From Paenibacillus sp. OK003 (GTDB lineage: Bacteria > Bacillota > Bacilli > Paenibacillales > Paenibacillaceae): a DNA stretch of 64,000 nt. Made by a program: the position numbers and the translations under genes. The stretch lies in contig NZ_FOBD01000004.1 in the NCBI RefSeq assembly GCF_900109515.1, positions 248,001 through 312,000 of the forward strand, written 5' to 3'. Numbering within the stretch: position 1 is the stretch's first letter; every line of letters begins with the position of its first letter. Under the pieces are notes generated by a model. That model ran no database searches, was not told where the DNA came from, and saw only the letters and a list, made by a program, of their open reading frames with translations. This document shows positions 27,183 to 36,515 of this stretch, piece by piece.

Positions 27183-28139
27183 TTAGGAGAACAAAGGTTG
27201 AGTTACCATCTTCATATACTTTTTCAAGTCGTCTTTTGCATATGAGTGTTGTTCCCATACCCCAAGGTTCCAACTCATATAGCGGATGCCAAGGTATCGG
27301 GATGCCAGGGAGAAATACTTTTCGAATTGATCTTGTGGAATATCGTATCCGTGGGAACTCAGGGCCTCCCGATAGATGTTTACTTGTCTCATATGGCTAC
27401 AGCGTAGAGGAATATCGAAGAACAGGGAGCCGTACCTTGCTTCCTCCCAATCAATAAAATAGACATCCTCATTGTTATGTACCAGTACGTTTCCGGGATT
27501 CAGATCATTATGGATCATCGTATGCATATGTTCATCTCTGATCAGAACTTCAAGATCATCTACGATGTTACTGGCTACAGCTTCAATTTCCGATATGATC
27601 GGTAATCCAAATTCCTCAATGAATGCTGGGCTTTCTATAGCGGTGTTCCACGAAGGTCTCCAACGGTTTTCCATCATGTCGGTGATATGAGTACGATCCA
27701 CAGTGGGTATCCATGGCAGTTCTTTTTTTAACCCCATATTCGTTCCATGTATGTAAGCCAGCGCTCGTAATTCTTTATTCTGAAGCAGATCCACATCCAG
27801 ATGGCTATAATCGGTTTGATAGTCCACATCCTGAATGCAGATCAAGCTGCGATCTTCAGTATGAGGCTCACTTGTTAGACTAAATGGCACATTCGCGCCT
27901 TGTGAAAATAATCTGGTCAATGCAGAGCGTTCTATGAACGTGGCTTTCTTCGTAATGACAGAAATGTCCTTTTGCACTCCATTGACTAGGAATTCAATAT
28001 GATGTCGAAGCAATTCCACGGCCTGAAGTCCCAATTGGATAGGGTTACTTTCCATGCTTAGGATGTGAGCATCCGAGGATACATACTGATTAATGGTTTG
28101 CTCTATTAATGCTTGTACTGTGATAGATTCCTTACTCAC
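27183..28139 (-). CDS. Aminoglycoside-phosphotransferase-like (APH) kinase
   Basis: This 318-residue protein kinase-like fold has the catalytic loop TMIHNDLNPGNVLVHNN (HxDxxxxN) and the metal-binding FIDWEEARYGSLFFD. The start is GTG 28139 with AAGGAG upstream. The N-terminal lobe is weakly conserved. The APH/choline-kinase superfamily phosphorylates small molecules; resistance activity is not implied. It is a single-gene unit, convergent with the amidohydrolase operon. Confidence 0.8.
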   Translation of the reverse strand: MSKESITVQALIEQTINQYVSSDAHILSMESNPIQLGLQAVELLRHHIEFLVNGVQKDISVITKKATFIERSALTRLFSQGANVPFSLTSEPHTEDRSLICIQDVDYQTDYSHLDVDLLQNKELRALAYIHGTNMGLKKELPWIPTVDRTHITDMMENRWRPSWNTAIESPAFIEEFGLPIISEIEAVASNIVDDLEVLIRDEHMHTMIHNDLNPGNVLVHNNEDVYFIDWEEARYGSLFFDIPLRCSHMRQVNIYREALSSHGYDIPQDQFEKYFSLASRYLGIRYMSWNLGVWEQHSYAKDDLKKYMKMVTQPLFS

Positions 28140-28284
28140 CTGATCGCTCCTTCCTGCTCGTCAGTTTAAAAGCAATTTGATTTGAGGACTAAGTTTAGTA
28201 TATTAAGATAAGATTTATTTGAATTTTATGGAATTAAAGTGTTTTAAAATGATATAATTACTTTTATTTGAAAAAGAACACACC

Positions 28285-28307
28285 TCACATGTTAGATGTG
28301 ATATAAT
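28285..28307 (+). promoter_or_regulatory. Inverted repeat abutting a TATAAT box
   Basis: TCACAT-GTTAG-ATGTGA ends one base before TATAAT at 28302-28307, upstream of the secreted-protein gene. No good -35 is seen at 17 nt, so the promoter may be activator-dependent or the dyad may be a repressor operator. Confidence 0.45.
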
Positions 28308-28350
28308 ATAAATATATTACCAAATAATCAAATAAATGGAGTTTTAATCT

Positions 28351-29037
28351 ATGAAAAAGTATGGGAAAATTCTATTAACAGCAATTATGTTTTCTTCCGT
28401 ATTTTCAACAGTGGCATCTGCTTCATCAGAGGGACAGGTTTTAAGTACTAATACGCCTGGTATAGAGATTAATAATGATATTTCTCAAACAAGTACAATA
28501 GGTGTTTTTGATCCTAATTTTAAAGAAAAAGCCATAGCACAAGGACTTGATCCTGAAACAATTATTGCAGGTTATTATGTTCCTTTTGATAAGACTCGTT
28601 CCAATCTATCAAGTGATCAGGTGGTTCCTTCTGCGTTAGGAGATTATTATCTGAAAAACATTGATATGACACAAATTACTGGAAATGTTATTGATCGCGC
28701 GGCTGGAAAAGGCCCAGCACCTCTATCCTTGTCTGTTAATGATGGTGTATCTACTACTTTCTCTGCTGAGATTTCTTCGAAAGTAGGGTGGGGAGGTGCA
28801 GAGATTGCTGCGAAGCTAGGTACGACCTATCAGGCAACTCGCACCTTCAACAAAACATACGGACCAATCCAAATTCCTGCAAATAAAACATACACCATTT
28901 ACTGCGCACCAACATACAATTACTACTCATTCCAGATATGGAAACAAGGTTTATTTTCTGATTCTCATATTGGCACTTATGAGTATAAAGAACCAACAGG
29001 TTTATACTTTTACTGGCAAGATACTACTGGTTGGTAA
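28351..29037 (+). CDS. Secreted protein of unknown function
   Basis: This 228-residue protein has a signal peptide cleaved near VASASS (residue 25). The mature region has a Thr/Ser-rich, beta-strand-like core (LSVNDGVSTTFSAEISSKVG; then FNKTYGPIQIPANKTYTIYC) with aromatic C-terminal strands. The alternating pattern recalls beta-pore-forming or lectin-like proteins, but I recognise no family. It contains a single Cys. The next gene, 78 nt downstream, encodes a 90-residue membrane protein, so a toxin/immunity or secreted-factor/partner pair is one possibility. AT-rich. Confidence 0.6.
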   Translation: MKKYGKILLTAIMFSSVFSTVASASSEGQVLSTNTPGIEINNDISQTSTIGVFDPNFKEKAIAQGLDPETIIAGYYVPFDKTRSNLSSDQVVPSALGDYYLKNIDMTQITGNVIDRAAGKGPAPLSLSVNDGVSTTFSAEISSKVGWGGAEIAAKLGTTYQATRTFNKTYGPIQIPANKTYTIYCAPTYNYYSFQIWKQGLFSDSHIGTYEYKEPTGLYFYWQDTTGW

Positions 29038-29115
29038 CTAGACATAATTTCATAATTTTGGTAGTATGGTAGCGCATACAATAGTGATATTATATTACCA
29101 AAGGAGAATCTAACT

Positions 29116-29388
29116 TTGAAAAGTAAAATGAATTCCTTGTTAGCGCTTGTTTGTTCTTTTGTATTATTTGTTATTGGATTTCAGTTCATTGCTCGAAGTA
29201 CTGATTGGGGTATGGACAAAGCTATGTTGGTTTTGGCAGAATATCAAAATGTAAAATCTGATACTACTGATATCTTTGGTAGTTTTATTAACTCAGAAAT
29301 TTGGTCGTACAAAATTGAAGGAATACTATTTATTTTTTTAGGGATGTTAATGTTGTATTTAGCAAATTCATTACGAAGTAAAAAATAA
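29116..29388 (+). CDS. Small two-helix membrane protein
   Basis: This 90-residue protein starts at TTG 29116 after AAAGGAG (8 nt). It has transmembrane helices at about 8-27 and 67-84 with a Trp/Asp-rich external loop. It is followed at once by a strong terminator, which it shares with the secreted-protein gene upstream. No family is recognised. Confidence 0.5.
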   Translation: MKSKMNSLLALVCSFVLFVIGFQFIARSTDWGMDKAMLVLAEYQNVKSDTTDIFGSFINSEIWSYKIEGILFIFLGMLMLYLANSLRSKK

Positions 29389-29427
29389 GGAAAAAGTATT
29401 CGGGTCCCGAATACTTTTTCCTTTTTT
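29389..29427 (+). terminator. Exceptionally strong terminator: 33-nt palindrome
   Basis: GGAAAAAGTATTCGGG and CCCGAATACTTTTTCC are perfect complements around a single T, followed by TTTTTTATT. The stem is up to 16 bp, and the GGGTCCC centre must open to form the loop. Confidence 0.85.
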
Positions 29428-29628
29428 ATTTATACCAAAAGAGTAAATTAAAGAAAATATAATACTAGTTACATATAGTTCTATTTATATATAGATGAAT
29501 ATGAGTTTTAAAAAAACATTTTCAGTGCAAACGTTTTTCCTGCTGAACAATTGATTGATATCTACCGATATAAAGTTAACCCATACAATATTGGACACAA
29601 TCAAGGATGAAATGGAAGGTGGATTCAT

Positions 29629-31686
29629 TTGGTATTCGCGAAGGCCAGAGAACGCATGATCAACATGTCGTTCAGAGTCAAATTGCCGCTAATGATCGGT
29701 TTACTGGTAACCCTCGTATTGGCGGTAACTGCGGTATTATCTTACACGGTAGCAGCAGTCATTACCCTCGACAAAAGCAAGGATGAGATTAAAGCAACCT
29801 CTGACCGGATTGGTGCGGGCTTGTTCACTGCACTAACATTGGAAGAACAGTCCACGTTTCTGATTACAACACATCGTACATTCCAGGAATTGCTGGAGAT
29901 TCGAAATAGCGAAGAACAGAATGATGATGTCTTTTTCTCGGAAAATAGTGAACTCGTGGATAAGTCCAATGGGATATTGGCAGACAGCCTGGCAGGAATG
30001 GAGGGTAACAGTGTTCTAATTCTCTTGGATCGGAAAGGCGTTGTCGTTGCAGCGAATAATCCCGAAGTGGTCGGTGGAGAACGCGCCGGCCGTGCTTATT
30101 TTCAACAGGCGCTGCAAGGGCAGAGTGTCATCAGTGAGGGTGTAATCTCTGAATCTTTGGGGACGCTGGGAACGGTCTTTGCAATACCAATCTACAATGA
30201 TAACAAGGAAGTGGAAGGCGTGCTCGCGTCTACTGCCTCAACTTCATTTTTCGTTGACCAGCTTCAGAATATCAACATTAATGAAGAGGGAAAAGTCATG
30301 ATTCTGGACCGCGTCGGTATGGTGATGTTCAATTCAGCCGATGAGAAGATGGTGGGGCAGAAGCTTGAGTCTGATGAATATCAGTCCCTGATTAATTTGC
30401 CTTCTAACGAGCAGTTGCAACAAGGCGATGTTAGCACAAAGGATAAAGTCGTCTTTTATTCCAAAATTCCAAGATCGGATTGGACCATCATTGTTGAAGA
30501 TAAACTAAGTGATGTGCAGAAGCCGTTAGGGGCAATGGCGAAACAGATGTATATTGTTCTGTTCAGCGCAATTGCGGTGTCTGTCATCGCAGGAATACTG
30601 ATCTCCCTGCTGGTTACCAGACCTATTACGAGACTGACAGCATTGTTCAGACAACTTGCAGACGGGGACCTGACGGTGCAGGCTAAGGGCAAATATAGCG
30701 GAGAATTCAAACAACTGGTGGACAGCTTTAACACGATGGCGGCGGGCAACCAACAGCTGATTTCCAGTATGAATCATTCCATCAGCGTGCTGAAAACAAG
30801 TACAACCGAGCTGGATCACTCCACCCAGCTGACCTCGACCTCCATTGCCGAAACAACGACAACGGCGTTTGAAATTTCACGAGCCATGGAGTCGCAAGCC
30901 AATGATACGGAAGCGATAGTGGATAAATTCATGAATGTGGGCCATAAAATTGAGAACGTCAATGAGATGTCACAGTCGGTGAAACTCAAGGCAGATGAGA
31001 TCACGGATGCATTCAAGAGCAACCATGAGGTCATTGATGCGTTGATTGCGGTAAACGAACAGAACGAGGCCGAAGTGAGCAATATTTCCAAGATTACAGT
31101 GCAGCTCGCTGAAAGTTCCTCCGGCATTCACCAGATTACAGGTACGATAACCGAGATTGCGAATCAGACGAAACTGCTTGCACTCAATGCCTCTATTGAA
31201 GCCGCTAGGGCGGGTGAACATGGACGTGGCTTTGCCGTCGTTGCATCGGAGATCCGCAAACTGGCGGAGCAGACCACAGCCCAATCGGAGGATATCAAGC
31301 GGATTGTGATGCAGACGATTGATCACGTCGAGCAGAATAACCGGAGTGTACAAGCCATTGAGGCGATTGCTGAACAGCAAAAGAGCAGTGTAGGCCAGAC
31401 CAAGGAAACGTTCAATTTTGTTACCCAAAATATGAATAAAATGATGGACCAGGTTCAGGGCATTGCCTCCGAGATTGAATCCATTGAACGCGATAAAGAT
31501 GACGTCATTGGAGCAGCACAGAACTTATCTGCTTCGGGTGAAGAAGTGTCCGCATCCGTGGAGGAAGTAACCGCGACGATGGAGGAACAGTCAGGCATGA
31601 CTGAGCATCTGGCAGAGATGGTACAGACCATCGATGGGTTGACCAAACAGCTTGCTGAAGCATCATCCCGGTTCAAAACAAAGTAA
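29629..31686 (+). CDS. Methyl-accepting chemotaxis protein
   Basis: This 685-residue transducer starts at TTG 29629 after GGAAGGTGGA. It has a first membrane helix at about 20-45, an extracytoplasmic Cache-type sensor at about 46-300, a second helix at about 303-327 ([20 protein letters not shown]), a HAMP domain at about 328-380 and a cytoplasmic signalling domain. The conserved hairpin tip reads [20 protein letters not shown]. It would relay an extracellular small-molecule signal to CheA/CheW. No other che genes are nearby. Confidence 0.93.
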   Translation: MVFAKARERMINMSFRVKLPLMIGLLVTLVLAVTAVLSYTVAAVITLDKSKDEIKATSDRIGAGLFTALTLEEQSTFLITTHRTFQELLEIRNSEEQNDDVFFSENSELVDKSNGILADSLAGMEGNSVLILLDRKGVVVAANNPEVVGGERAGRAYFQQALQGQSVISEGVISESLGTLGTVFAIPIYNDNKEVEGVLASTASTSFFVDQLQNININEEGKVMILDRVGMVMFNSADEKMVGQKLESDEYQSLINLPSNEQLQQGDVSTKDKVVFYSKIPRSDWTIIVEDKLSDVQKPLGAMAKQMYIVLFSAIAVSVIAGILISLLVTRPITRLTALFRQLADGDLTVQAKGKYSGEFKQLVDSFNTMAAGNQQLISSMNHSISVLKTSTTELDHSTQLTSTSIAETTTTAFEISRAMESQANDTEAIVDKFMNVGHKIENVNEMSQSVKLKADEITDAFKSNHEVIDALIAVNEQNEAEVSNISKITVQLAESSSGIHQITGTITEIANQTKLLALNASIEAARAGEHGRGFAVVASEIRKLAEQTTAQSEDIKRIVMQTIDHVEQNNRSVQAIEAIAEQQKSSVGQTKETFNFVTQNMNKMMDQVQGIASEIESIERDKDDVIGAAQNLSASGEEVSASVEEVTATMEEQSGMTEHLAEMVQTIDGLTKQLAEASSRFKTK

Positions 31687-31766
31687 ATAAGCGCATGATG
31701 TCATTTGACATGAAGGCATAATAAAAGCGTAACAATTTTGGTTCAGTTTGAACCAGAATAGAACTC

Positions 31767-31812
31767 AACCTCCAAGCCTGTTTAGTTAAGGGCGAGGAGG
31801 TTTTATTTTTTT
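31767..31812 (+). terminator. Terminator after the chemotaxis receptor gene
   Basis: AACCTCC-AA-GCC pairs with GGC-GA-GGAGGTT, followed by TTATTTTTTTT. Confidence 0.85.
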
Positions 31813-31946
31813 TATAAATAGAGATCGGATGCATCAATTGGAAAGATTGTTATGTGGAAAATAAGGTTAGCAACGAAACATTTATTGTTATATCAACGTC
31901 CAAATAGGAAAGTATTGTAAATTCAGAATGAGAAGGTGGGAACTTG

Positions 31947-32369
31947 ATGCAAACACGAAGAAAAGTATTCATTGGCTTCATCGCATGTCTCTTATTCATT
32001 CCTTCAGCAGCTTCAGCTCAGGAAGCTCAACTGAGGGCACCCGTGGTCAAAGCAGTAAAAGTGAAAGTGAAAAAAAACTGCCCTTTAGTGATCCTTGAAC
32101 CCCTTCAAATGCTCATAGACGAATATAAACTGAATAAAACAGAAGAAAAGATCGAAGTGAGTATTATGCTTAGATATGATCTGAACATCTCCAAACAAAA
32201 CTTTTTGAAAACGAAATTCTCTGCGTTCAAGGACGCTGTCACCGACAGGGATGGATTCGGAGGATACAGTTTTTTTGCCAAGTTGACCATCACCGAAATA
32301 GAGGAAGTGAGCACATGGGATGCGATCTCTACCATTTCACTCCCATCGGACACGGTGTCCATCTATTAA
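31947..32369 (+). CDS. Small secreted hypothetical protein
   Basis: This 140-residue protein has a signal peptide (cleaved near ASA-QEA, residue 24) and a basic segment VKAVKVKVKKNCP just after it. The rest alternates strands and helices, and no family is recognised. ATG 31947 follows AAGGTGGGAAC; TTG 31944 is adjacent. It is transcribed alone and has a strong terminator. Confidence 0.6.
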   Translation: MQTRRKVFIGFIACLLFIPSAASAQEAQLRAPVVKAVKVKVKKNCPLVILEPLQMLIDEYKLNKTEEKIEVSIMLRYDLNISKQNFLKTKFSAFKDAVTDRDGFGGYSFFAKLTITEIEEVSTWDAISTISLPSDTVSIY

Positions 32370-32387
32370 TTTTGTTGAGAAATCCAC

Positions 32388-32427
32388 AACAAAAGCCGGT
32401 CAACCCTTATGGGTGCCGGCTTTTGTC
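32388..32427 (+). terminator. Terminator after the small secreted-protein gene
   Basis: ACAAAAGCCGG and CCGGCTTTTGT are perfect arms with an inner ACCC/GGGT pair. The symmetric A and T runs make it bidirectional, fitting the convergent gene at 32456. Confidence 0.85.
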
Positions 32428-32455
32428 CTATGTGTAGTTTCAAGATCAGTCTTAG

Positions 32456-32818
32456 TTATCGTACGAACCAACTGAGCGGCTGAGGCGAAGTGTCTGCGGT
32501 ATCCCGAAGATCATGGACCTTGACATGATTGCCATAGATCATGGAATCACTGCTCAATCGGTAGGAAGGGAAACTGTTCTCTGATTGCAGGCGAAGGCAA
32601 GGCTCGAAATAAATCTGTTGCTGTTTGTTGATAAGGAAAGGCAGCGAATCGGATTCAATCCGAATGTCATCACTGTCCGGCTCGTTAACGATCAGAAGCA
32701 CAGCAGTACCATCACATCCGCATCCATCGGTGTCATAAAACAGCTTGAAATAGCCCGGCCGATCTCCCAGCATCGCGTTAAGTCTTGATTCTGCCAGCGG
32801 ACTGACCTGAATGATCAT
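32456..32818 (-). CDS. HesB/IscA-like iron-sulfur biosynthesis domain protein
   Basis: This 120-residue protein has the Fe-S biosynthesis (HesB-like) fold: MIIQVSPLAESRLNAML, then KLFYDTDGCGCDGTAVLLIV. The A-type carrier would have a C-terminal CGC motif; here the Cys pair is central (GCGC) and only one further Cys (FEPCLRL) follows, as in the YneR/HesB-like branch. ATG 32818 is used; GAGGAG lies 13 nt upstream, and the alternative GTG 32830 is too close to that site. Confidence 0.7.
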   Translation of the reverse strand: MIIQVSPLAESRLNAMLGDRPGYFKLFYDTDGCGCDGTAVLLIVNEPDSDDIRIESDSLPFLINKQQQIYFEPCLRLQSENSFPSYRLSSDSMIYGNHVKVHDLRDTADTSPQPLSWFVR

Positions 32819-33003
32819 AACGTCGTTCACACTCCTCTAATCACCTTATGAGTTCGCTTACAATCTAATATATGGAACATTGGTGTGAAATAGAAGGGGA
32901 AGCAGGCTGAATTCGATGGAAATTTCAACTGTGGTGGATTATACGATCCAACGGTTCAATTACCTGAATATCAACGGAGGAAACGCTGCGATGGAGCCTC
33001 GGA

Positions 33004-33019
33004 ATGAAACCCATTTCAT
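33004..33019. promoter_or_regulatory. LacI-type operator before the arabinogalactan regulator gene
   Basis: ATGAAACCCATTTCAT has perfect ATGAAA/TTTCAT arms. Identical or near-identical sites are at 34174-34189 and 34220-34235. It lies 60 nt before the regulator start and so implies autoregulation. Confidence 0.75.
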
Positions 33020-33078
33020 CCCGATTCCTTATCTGGTATGATAAGCAGGAATATTAGAGAAAAAGGATGGTTCCACAT

Positions 33079-34107
33079 ATGACACCGATTACCATATATG
33101 ACATCGCCAAAGAAGCGAACGTATCCGTATCCACGGTCTCCCGTGTGCTGAATGATACGGCACCTGTGCGTGCAAGCACGAGGGAGAAGATCATGTCCAT
33201 CATTGAAAAACACCAGTTCCAACCCAACGCGCAGGCGCGCAGTCTGATCAAGAAAGAGACGGGTACCATTGCAATCATCCTGCCGGACATTACGAATCCC
33301 TTCTTCCCGGAAGTGTTCTGGGGAGCTGAGAACGAGGCACGTGGATTGGGGTATACGTTCTTCCTGTGCAATACGGCCGGCGATTACAGCCGGGAGTCCG
33401 AGTATTTGTCCATTTTGCGTGAGAAGCGGGTAGATGGCATTATTTTTCTCGGTGGACGAATCAACATGCAGGTCTGTCCGAATGAGATGGCTCAGGAATT
33501 GATTGATATGGGCAAACGCATGCCAATCGTGCTGGTCAATGGCAACATTGCCAAAGGCGGATTCCATCGGGTGTATACGGATGAAGGGGCCGGGGCCGTT
33601 TTGGCTGCTGAACATTTGCTCGAACTGGGACATCGGGATATTGCTTTTGTGGGCGGTTTGAAAGAGTTGTCCACCACGATGGTTAAGGTCAAGGCTGTTC
33701 AGAAAAAACTGCGTGAGCATGGACTCGAAATTCCGAAAGAGCGTCAACTGCTTGGAAGCTTCTCCATTGAAGATGGCAAACGGGAGATGTCTAAGCTGCT
33801 GGACCGTGGAAACCCTCCAACTGCGGTGATCTGTGTGAACGACTACACGGCGATTGGTGCGATTAAGGCGACCATTGAGCATGGCTTATCGATTCCGAAG
33901 GATATTTCCATTGTCGGTTTTGATGATACGCCGCTCGCAAGTGCGGTTATACCGGAACTGACAACTGTTTCTCAGAATACGTATCAGCTGGGCAAGCTGG
34001 CCGTGGACAAGCTGCATGAGCTAATTAATCAGGGTAATCCGAAGAAACAGACCATTTTGCAACCAGAGCTTGTTGTTCGCCAAAGTACTGGACCCGCACC
34101 ACGATGA
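33079..34107 (+). CDS. LacI-family regulator of the arabinogalactan locus
   Basis: This 342-residue repressor has the HTH ITIYDIAKEANVSVSTVSRV and a sugar-binding domain with GFDDTPLASAVIPELTTVSQ near the C-terminus. ATG 33079 follows AAAGGATGG by 8 nt; the upstream ATG 33067 overlaps that site. It precedes the importer and galactanase genes, and its presumed operator ATGAAACCCATTTCAT occurs before both its own gene and the importer gene. The inducer is probably a galacto- or arabinogalacto-oligosaccharide. Confidence 0.9.
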   Translation: MTPITIYDIAKEANVSVSTVSRVLNDTAPVRASTREKIMSIIEKHQFQPNAQARSLIKKETGTIAIILPDITNPFFPEVFWGAENEARGLGYTFFLCNTAGDYSRESEYLSILREKRVDGIIFLGGRINMQVCPNEMAQELIDMGKRMPIVLVNGNIAKGGFHRVYTDEGAGAVLAAEHLLELGHRDIAFVGGLKELSTTMVKVKAVQKKLREHGLEIPKERQLLGSFSIEDGKREMSKLLDRGNPPTAVICVNDYTAIGAIKATIEHGLSIPKDISIVGFDDTPLASAVIPELTTVSQNTYQLGKLAVDKLHELINQGNPKKQTILQPELVVRQSTGPAPR

Positions 34108-34133
34108 ATGGATAATGCTTGAAAAAGAAAGCG

Positions 34134-34163
34134 TTGACATTTCTTCGGAGGGTGAAATATAAT
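34134..34163 (+). promoter_or_regulatory. Sigma-A promoter of the arabinogalactan operon
   Basis: TTGACA (34134-34139) and a perfect TATAAT (34158-34163) are separated by 18 nt. Transcription would start near 34170, just before the operator at 34174. Confidence 0.8.
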
Positions 34164-34173
34164 GAGGTCGTAA

Positions 34174-34189
34174 ATGAAACCCCTTTCAT
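34174..34189. promoter_or_regulatory. LacI-type operator at the transcription start of the importer operon
   Basis: ATGAAACCCCTTTCAT differs by one centre base from the 33004 site. Its place just after the expected +1 would block initiation when occupied. Confidence 0.75.
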
Positions 34190-34219
34190 AAACTGGAACG
34201 GGTTTTAATTTTAAACGTT

Positions 34220-34248
34220 ATGAAACCCATTTCATGAAACGGGTTTCA
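34220..34248. promoter_or_regulatory. Two adjoining LacI-type operators in the importer leader
   Basis: ATGAAACCCATTTCAT (34220-34235) shares its last base with TGAAACGGGTTTCA (34235-34248), a second palindrome. They lie 31-46 nt downstream of the first operator in the 5' leader. Confidence 0.7.
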
Positions 34249-34289
34249 GTTTTCTGATCTTCCATTCATATTTCAAGGGGGCGCGCGGT

Positions 34290-35549
34290 ATGAGAAAAAG
34301 TTTAAAGGTCATTTCGTTATTGATGCTGGTCATGGTAATGGGTCTGACAGCCTGTAGCAAGGGTGACAGCAGTGCAGCTGGTGGCAAGGTTGATCTGAGC
34401 ATGACGATCTGGGGCTCGGAGGACGAGAAGAAGATTTATCAGGAGAGACTCGACATTGTGAAGAAGACCTACCCCGATATTAATGTGAAACTGAACGTCG
34501 TTGCCGGGGACTATGACCAAAAGGTTCAGACGATGATCGCCGGAGGAACCGCACCAGACATCATGATGATTGCCGAGAACTATCAGGCGTACGCCTCCAA
34601 AAACCAAATTGTATCACTGGATGATATGATCCAGGCCAACAATGTGAACATGTCAGAGCGTTATTCTGACGACATCGCCAACCTGATGAAATTCGATGGC
34701 AAACAGTTCGGAATGCCAGACCGCGCAGGCGCAATGGTACTCTTTTACAACAAAGACCTGTTCGACAAGGCCGGGGTGGAATATCCGACCAAGGAATGGA
34801 CGCAGGAAGACCTGCTCGCTGCTGCTAAGAAGCTGACAGTGAAAGAGAACGGTAAAACGGTTCAATGGGGGTACTACCCAGGCAGCTGGTGGCCGCAATG
34901 GATGCAGTTGATCTACCAAAACGGTGGTTCCCTGTTCGATGAGAGCGGCAAACCAACCTTTAATACCGAACCTGTACGTAAAGCACTGCAATTCATGAAT
35001 GATCTGACCTTCACGCATGGTGTGGGACCAACGCCAACCGAGATTGCCGACATGGGAAATATCGGTGCTGACCCATTGTTTGCCCAAGGCAAGATTGCCA
35101 TGGAGACGACGGGATTCTGGAATATCGGTTCACTTGCCAAGGTGGAAGGCATCAATTGGGACATTTCTCCGATATGGGGAGAGACCAACGCTTTCTTCAA
35201 TGGCTTTACGATTACGAACGCATCCAAACATAAGGAAGAGGCATTCAAAATCATAGAAGCGCTGACTACACCAGAAGCACAATTACCGATGATCAAGGCT
35301 GGTCAGGATGCTCCGGCAACGAAGGCAGGTCTGTCCAGTGATGAGTTCCTGAATGCCGAATATGGTGGCAAGAAAATCAACATGGCTGCTTTCAGCGAGT
35401 CCACCATCTACGCCGAGCCGTTCAATCCGCAATGGAATGAAATGATGAAGCTCATTAACGACAAGCTGGGTGTCTACTTCAACAATAAAGCCTCACTGGA
35501 TGATACCGTGACTGAAATTCAGAGCGGACTGGAAAGAATCTACAAATAG
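34290..35549 (+). CDS. Sugar ABC transporter substrate-binding lipoprotein (family 1)
   Basis: This 419-residue lipoprotein has a signal peptide ending in lipobox GLTAC (Cys about 22). The mature part is a two-lobed binding protein (DLSMTIWGSEDEKKIYQERL; then MMIAENYQAYASKNQIVSLD). AAGGGGGCGCGCGGT lies before the ATG. It heads an operon with two permeases and galactan-degrading enzymes and so probably binds beta-galacto-oligosaccharides. Substrate inferred. Confidence 0.92.
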   Translation: MRKSLKVISLLMLVMVMGLTACSKGDSSAAGGKVDLSMTIWGSEDEKKIYQERLDIVKKTYPDINVKLNVVAGDYDQKVQTMIAGGTAPDIMMIAENYQAYASKNQIVSLDDMIQANNVNMSERYSDDIANLMKFDGKQFGMPDRAGAMVLFYNKDLFDKAGVEYPTKEWTQEDLLAAAKKLTVKENGKTVQWGYYPGSWWPQWMQLIYQNGGSLFDESGKPTFNTEPVRKALQFMNDLTFTHGVGPTPTEIADMGNIGADPLFAQGKIAMETTGFWNIGSLAKVEGINWDISPIWGETNAFFNGFTITNASKHKEEAFKIIEALTTPEAQLPMIKAGQDAPATKAGLSSDEFLNAEYGGKKINMAAFSESTIYAEPFNPQWNEMMKLINDKLGVYFNNKASLDDTVTEIQSGLERIYK

Positions 35550-35627
35550 CATCGACAGGGGACAGACGGAATTCGGCATGAATGAATCCGGGTTTCGTCT
35601 GCTCGCTTCGTTATGGGAGGGCTTAAC

Positions 35628-36515
35628 GTGAGAAAAAAGGACGGGAAATGGTTCTATATCTTCATCTCGCCTTGGCTGATTGGATTCCTTGGACTTACCT
35701 TGGGTCCGATCCTGTTTTCCATCTACATGAGCTTCACCAATTGGGATCTGTTCCAGTCTCCTGAATTCATCGGTATGGACAATTACCAAAATCTGTTGAC
35801 CGATGACCCAATCTTCTGGAAATCCGTAGGCAATACCTTCTTCTACGCATTAATATCGATTCCGCTGGGCATGTCCATCTCGCTCTGGATTGCGTATTAC
35901 CTCAATAAAAAAATTAAAGGTATTACCTTCTTCCGCATCCTGTTCTATCTGCCATCTGTCGTTCCGGTGGTTGCAAGCTCACTGCTCTTCATCCATCTGC
36001 TTGCTCCAACGGAAGGCTTGATCAACCAGGCGCTTGCCATCTTCGGCATTCAAGGTCCGGCCTGGCTGCTTGATCCGAACTGGGTTAAACCAGCCTTGAT
36101 CCTCATGTCGCTATGGGGCGTCGGGGGCGGCGTGGTACTGCTGCTGGCGGGTATGAAAGGTATTCCTCAGGAGCTGTACGAGGCCGCCGCCATTGATGGG
36201 GCGAAGAGCTCGCAATCGTTCTTCCACATTACATTTCCAATGCTGACTCCCGTCATCTTCTTCAATCTCGTCACCGGGATGATCGGGGCGCTCCAGACGT
36301 TCGCACAGGTATTCATCGTTACAGCAGGTGGACCGGACAATGCCAGTCAGATGGTTGTTCCTTACCTGTTCCAAAATGCGTTCCAGTTCTACAAAATGGG
36401 ATATGCATCGGCCATTGCCTGGGTGCTGTTCATCATCATCATGGCGCTCACCCTGGTTGTGTTCCGTTCGTCGGCGCTATGGGTGCATTACGAGGAGGGA
36501 AAAGCAAATGAGTAA
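35628..36515 (+). CDS. Sugar ABC transporter permease (MalF/UgpA type)
   Basis: This 295-residue permease has six membrane helices and an EAA loop (YEAAAIDGAKSSQSFFHITF). The start is GTG 35628, because GGGAGGGC precedes it while ATG 35613 overlaps that sequence. Its stop overlaps the next permease start by 8 nt, indicating translational coupling. Confidence 0.92.
   Translation: MRKKDGKWFYIFISPWLIGFLGLTLGPILFSIYMSFTNWDLFQSPEFIGMDNYQNLLTDDPIFWKSVGNTFFYALISIPLGMSISLWIAYYLNKKIKGITFFRILFYLPSVVPVVASSLLFIHLLAPTEGLINQALAIFGIQGPAWLLDPNWVKPALILMSLWGVGGGVVLLLAGMKGIPQELYEAAAIDGAKSSQSFFHITFPMLTPVIFFNLVTGMIGALQTFAQVFIVTAGGPDNASQMVVPYLFQNAFQFYKMGYASAIAWVLFIIIMALTLVVFRSSALWVHYEEGKANE

Noticed and set aside
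32917..33042. 41-codon plus-strand frame upstream of the arabinogalactan regulator
   Set aside because: It covers the operator at 33004-33019 and lacks a properly spaced ribosome binding site; more likely the regulator's promoter region.
33016..33882. 288-codon minus-strand frame opposite the LacI gene
   Set aside because: Antisense of a clearly coding LacI gene; no family resemblance.
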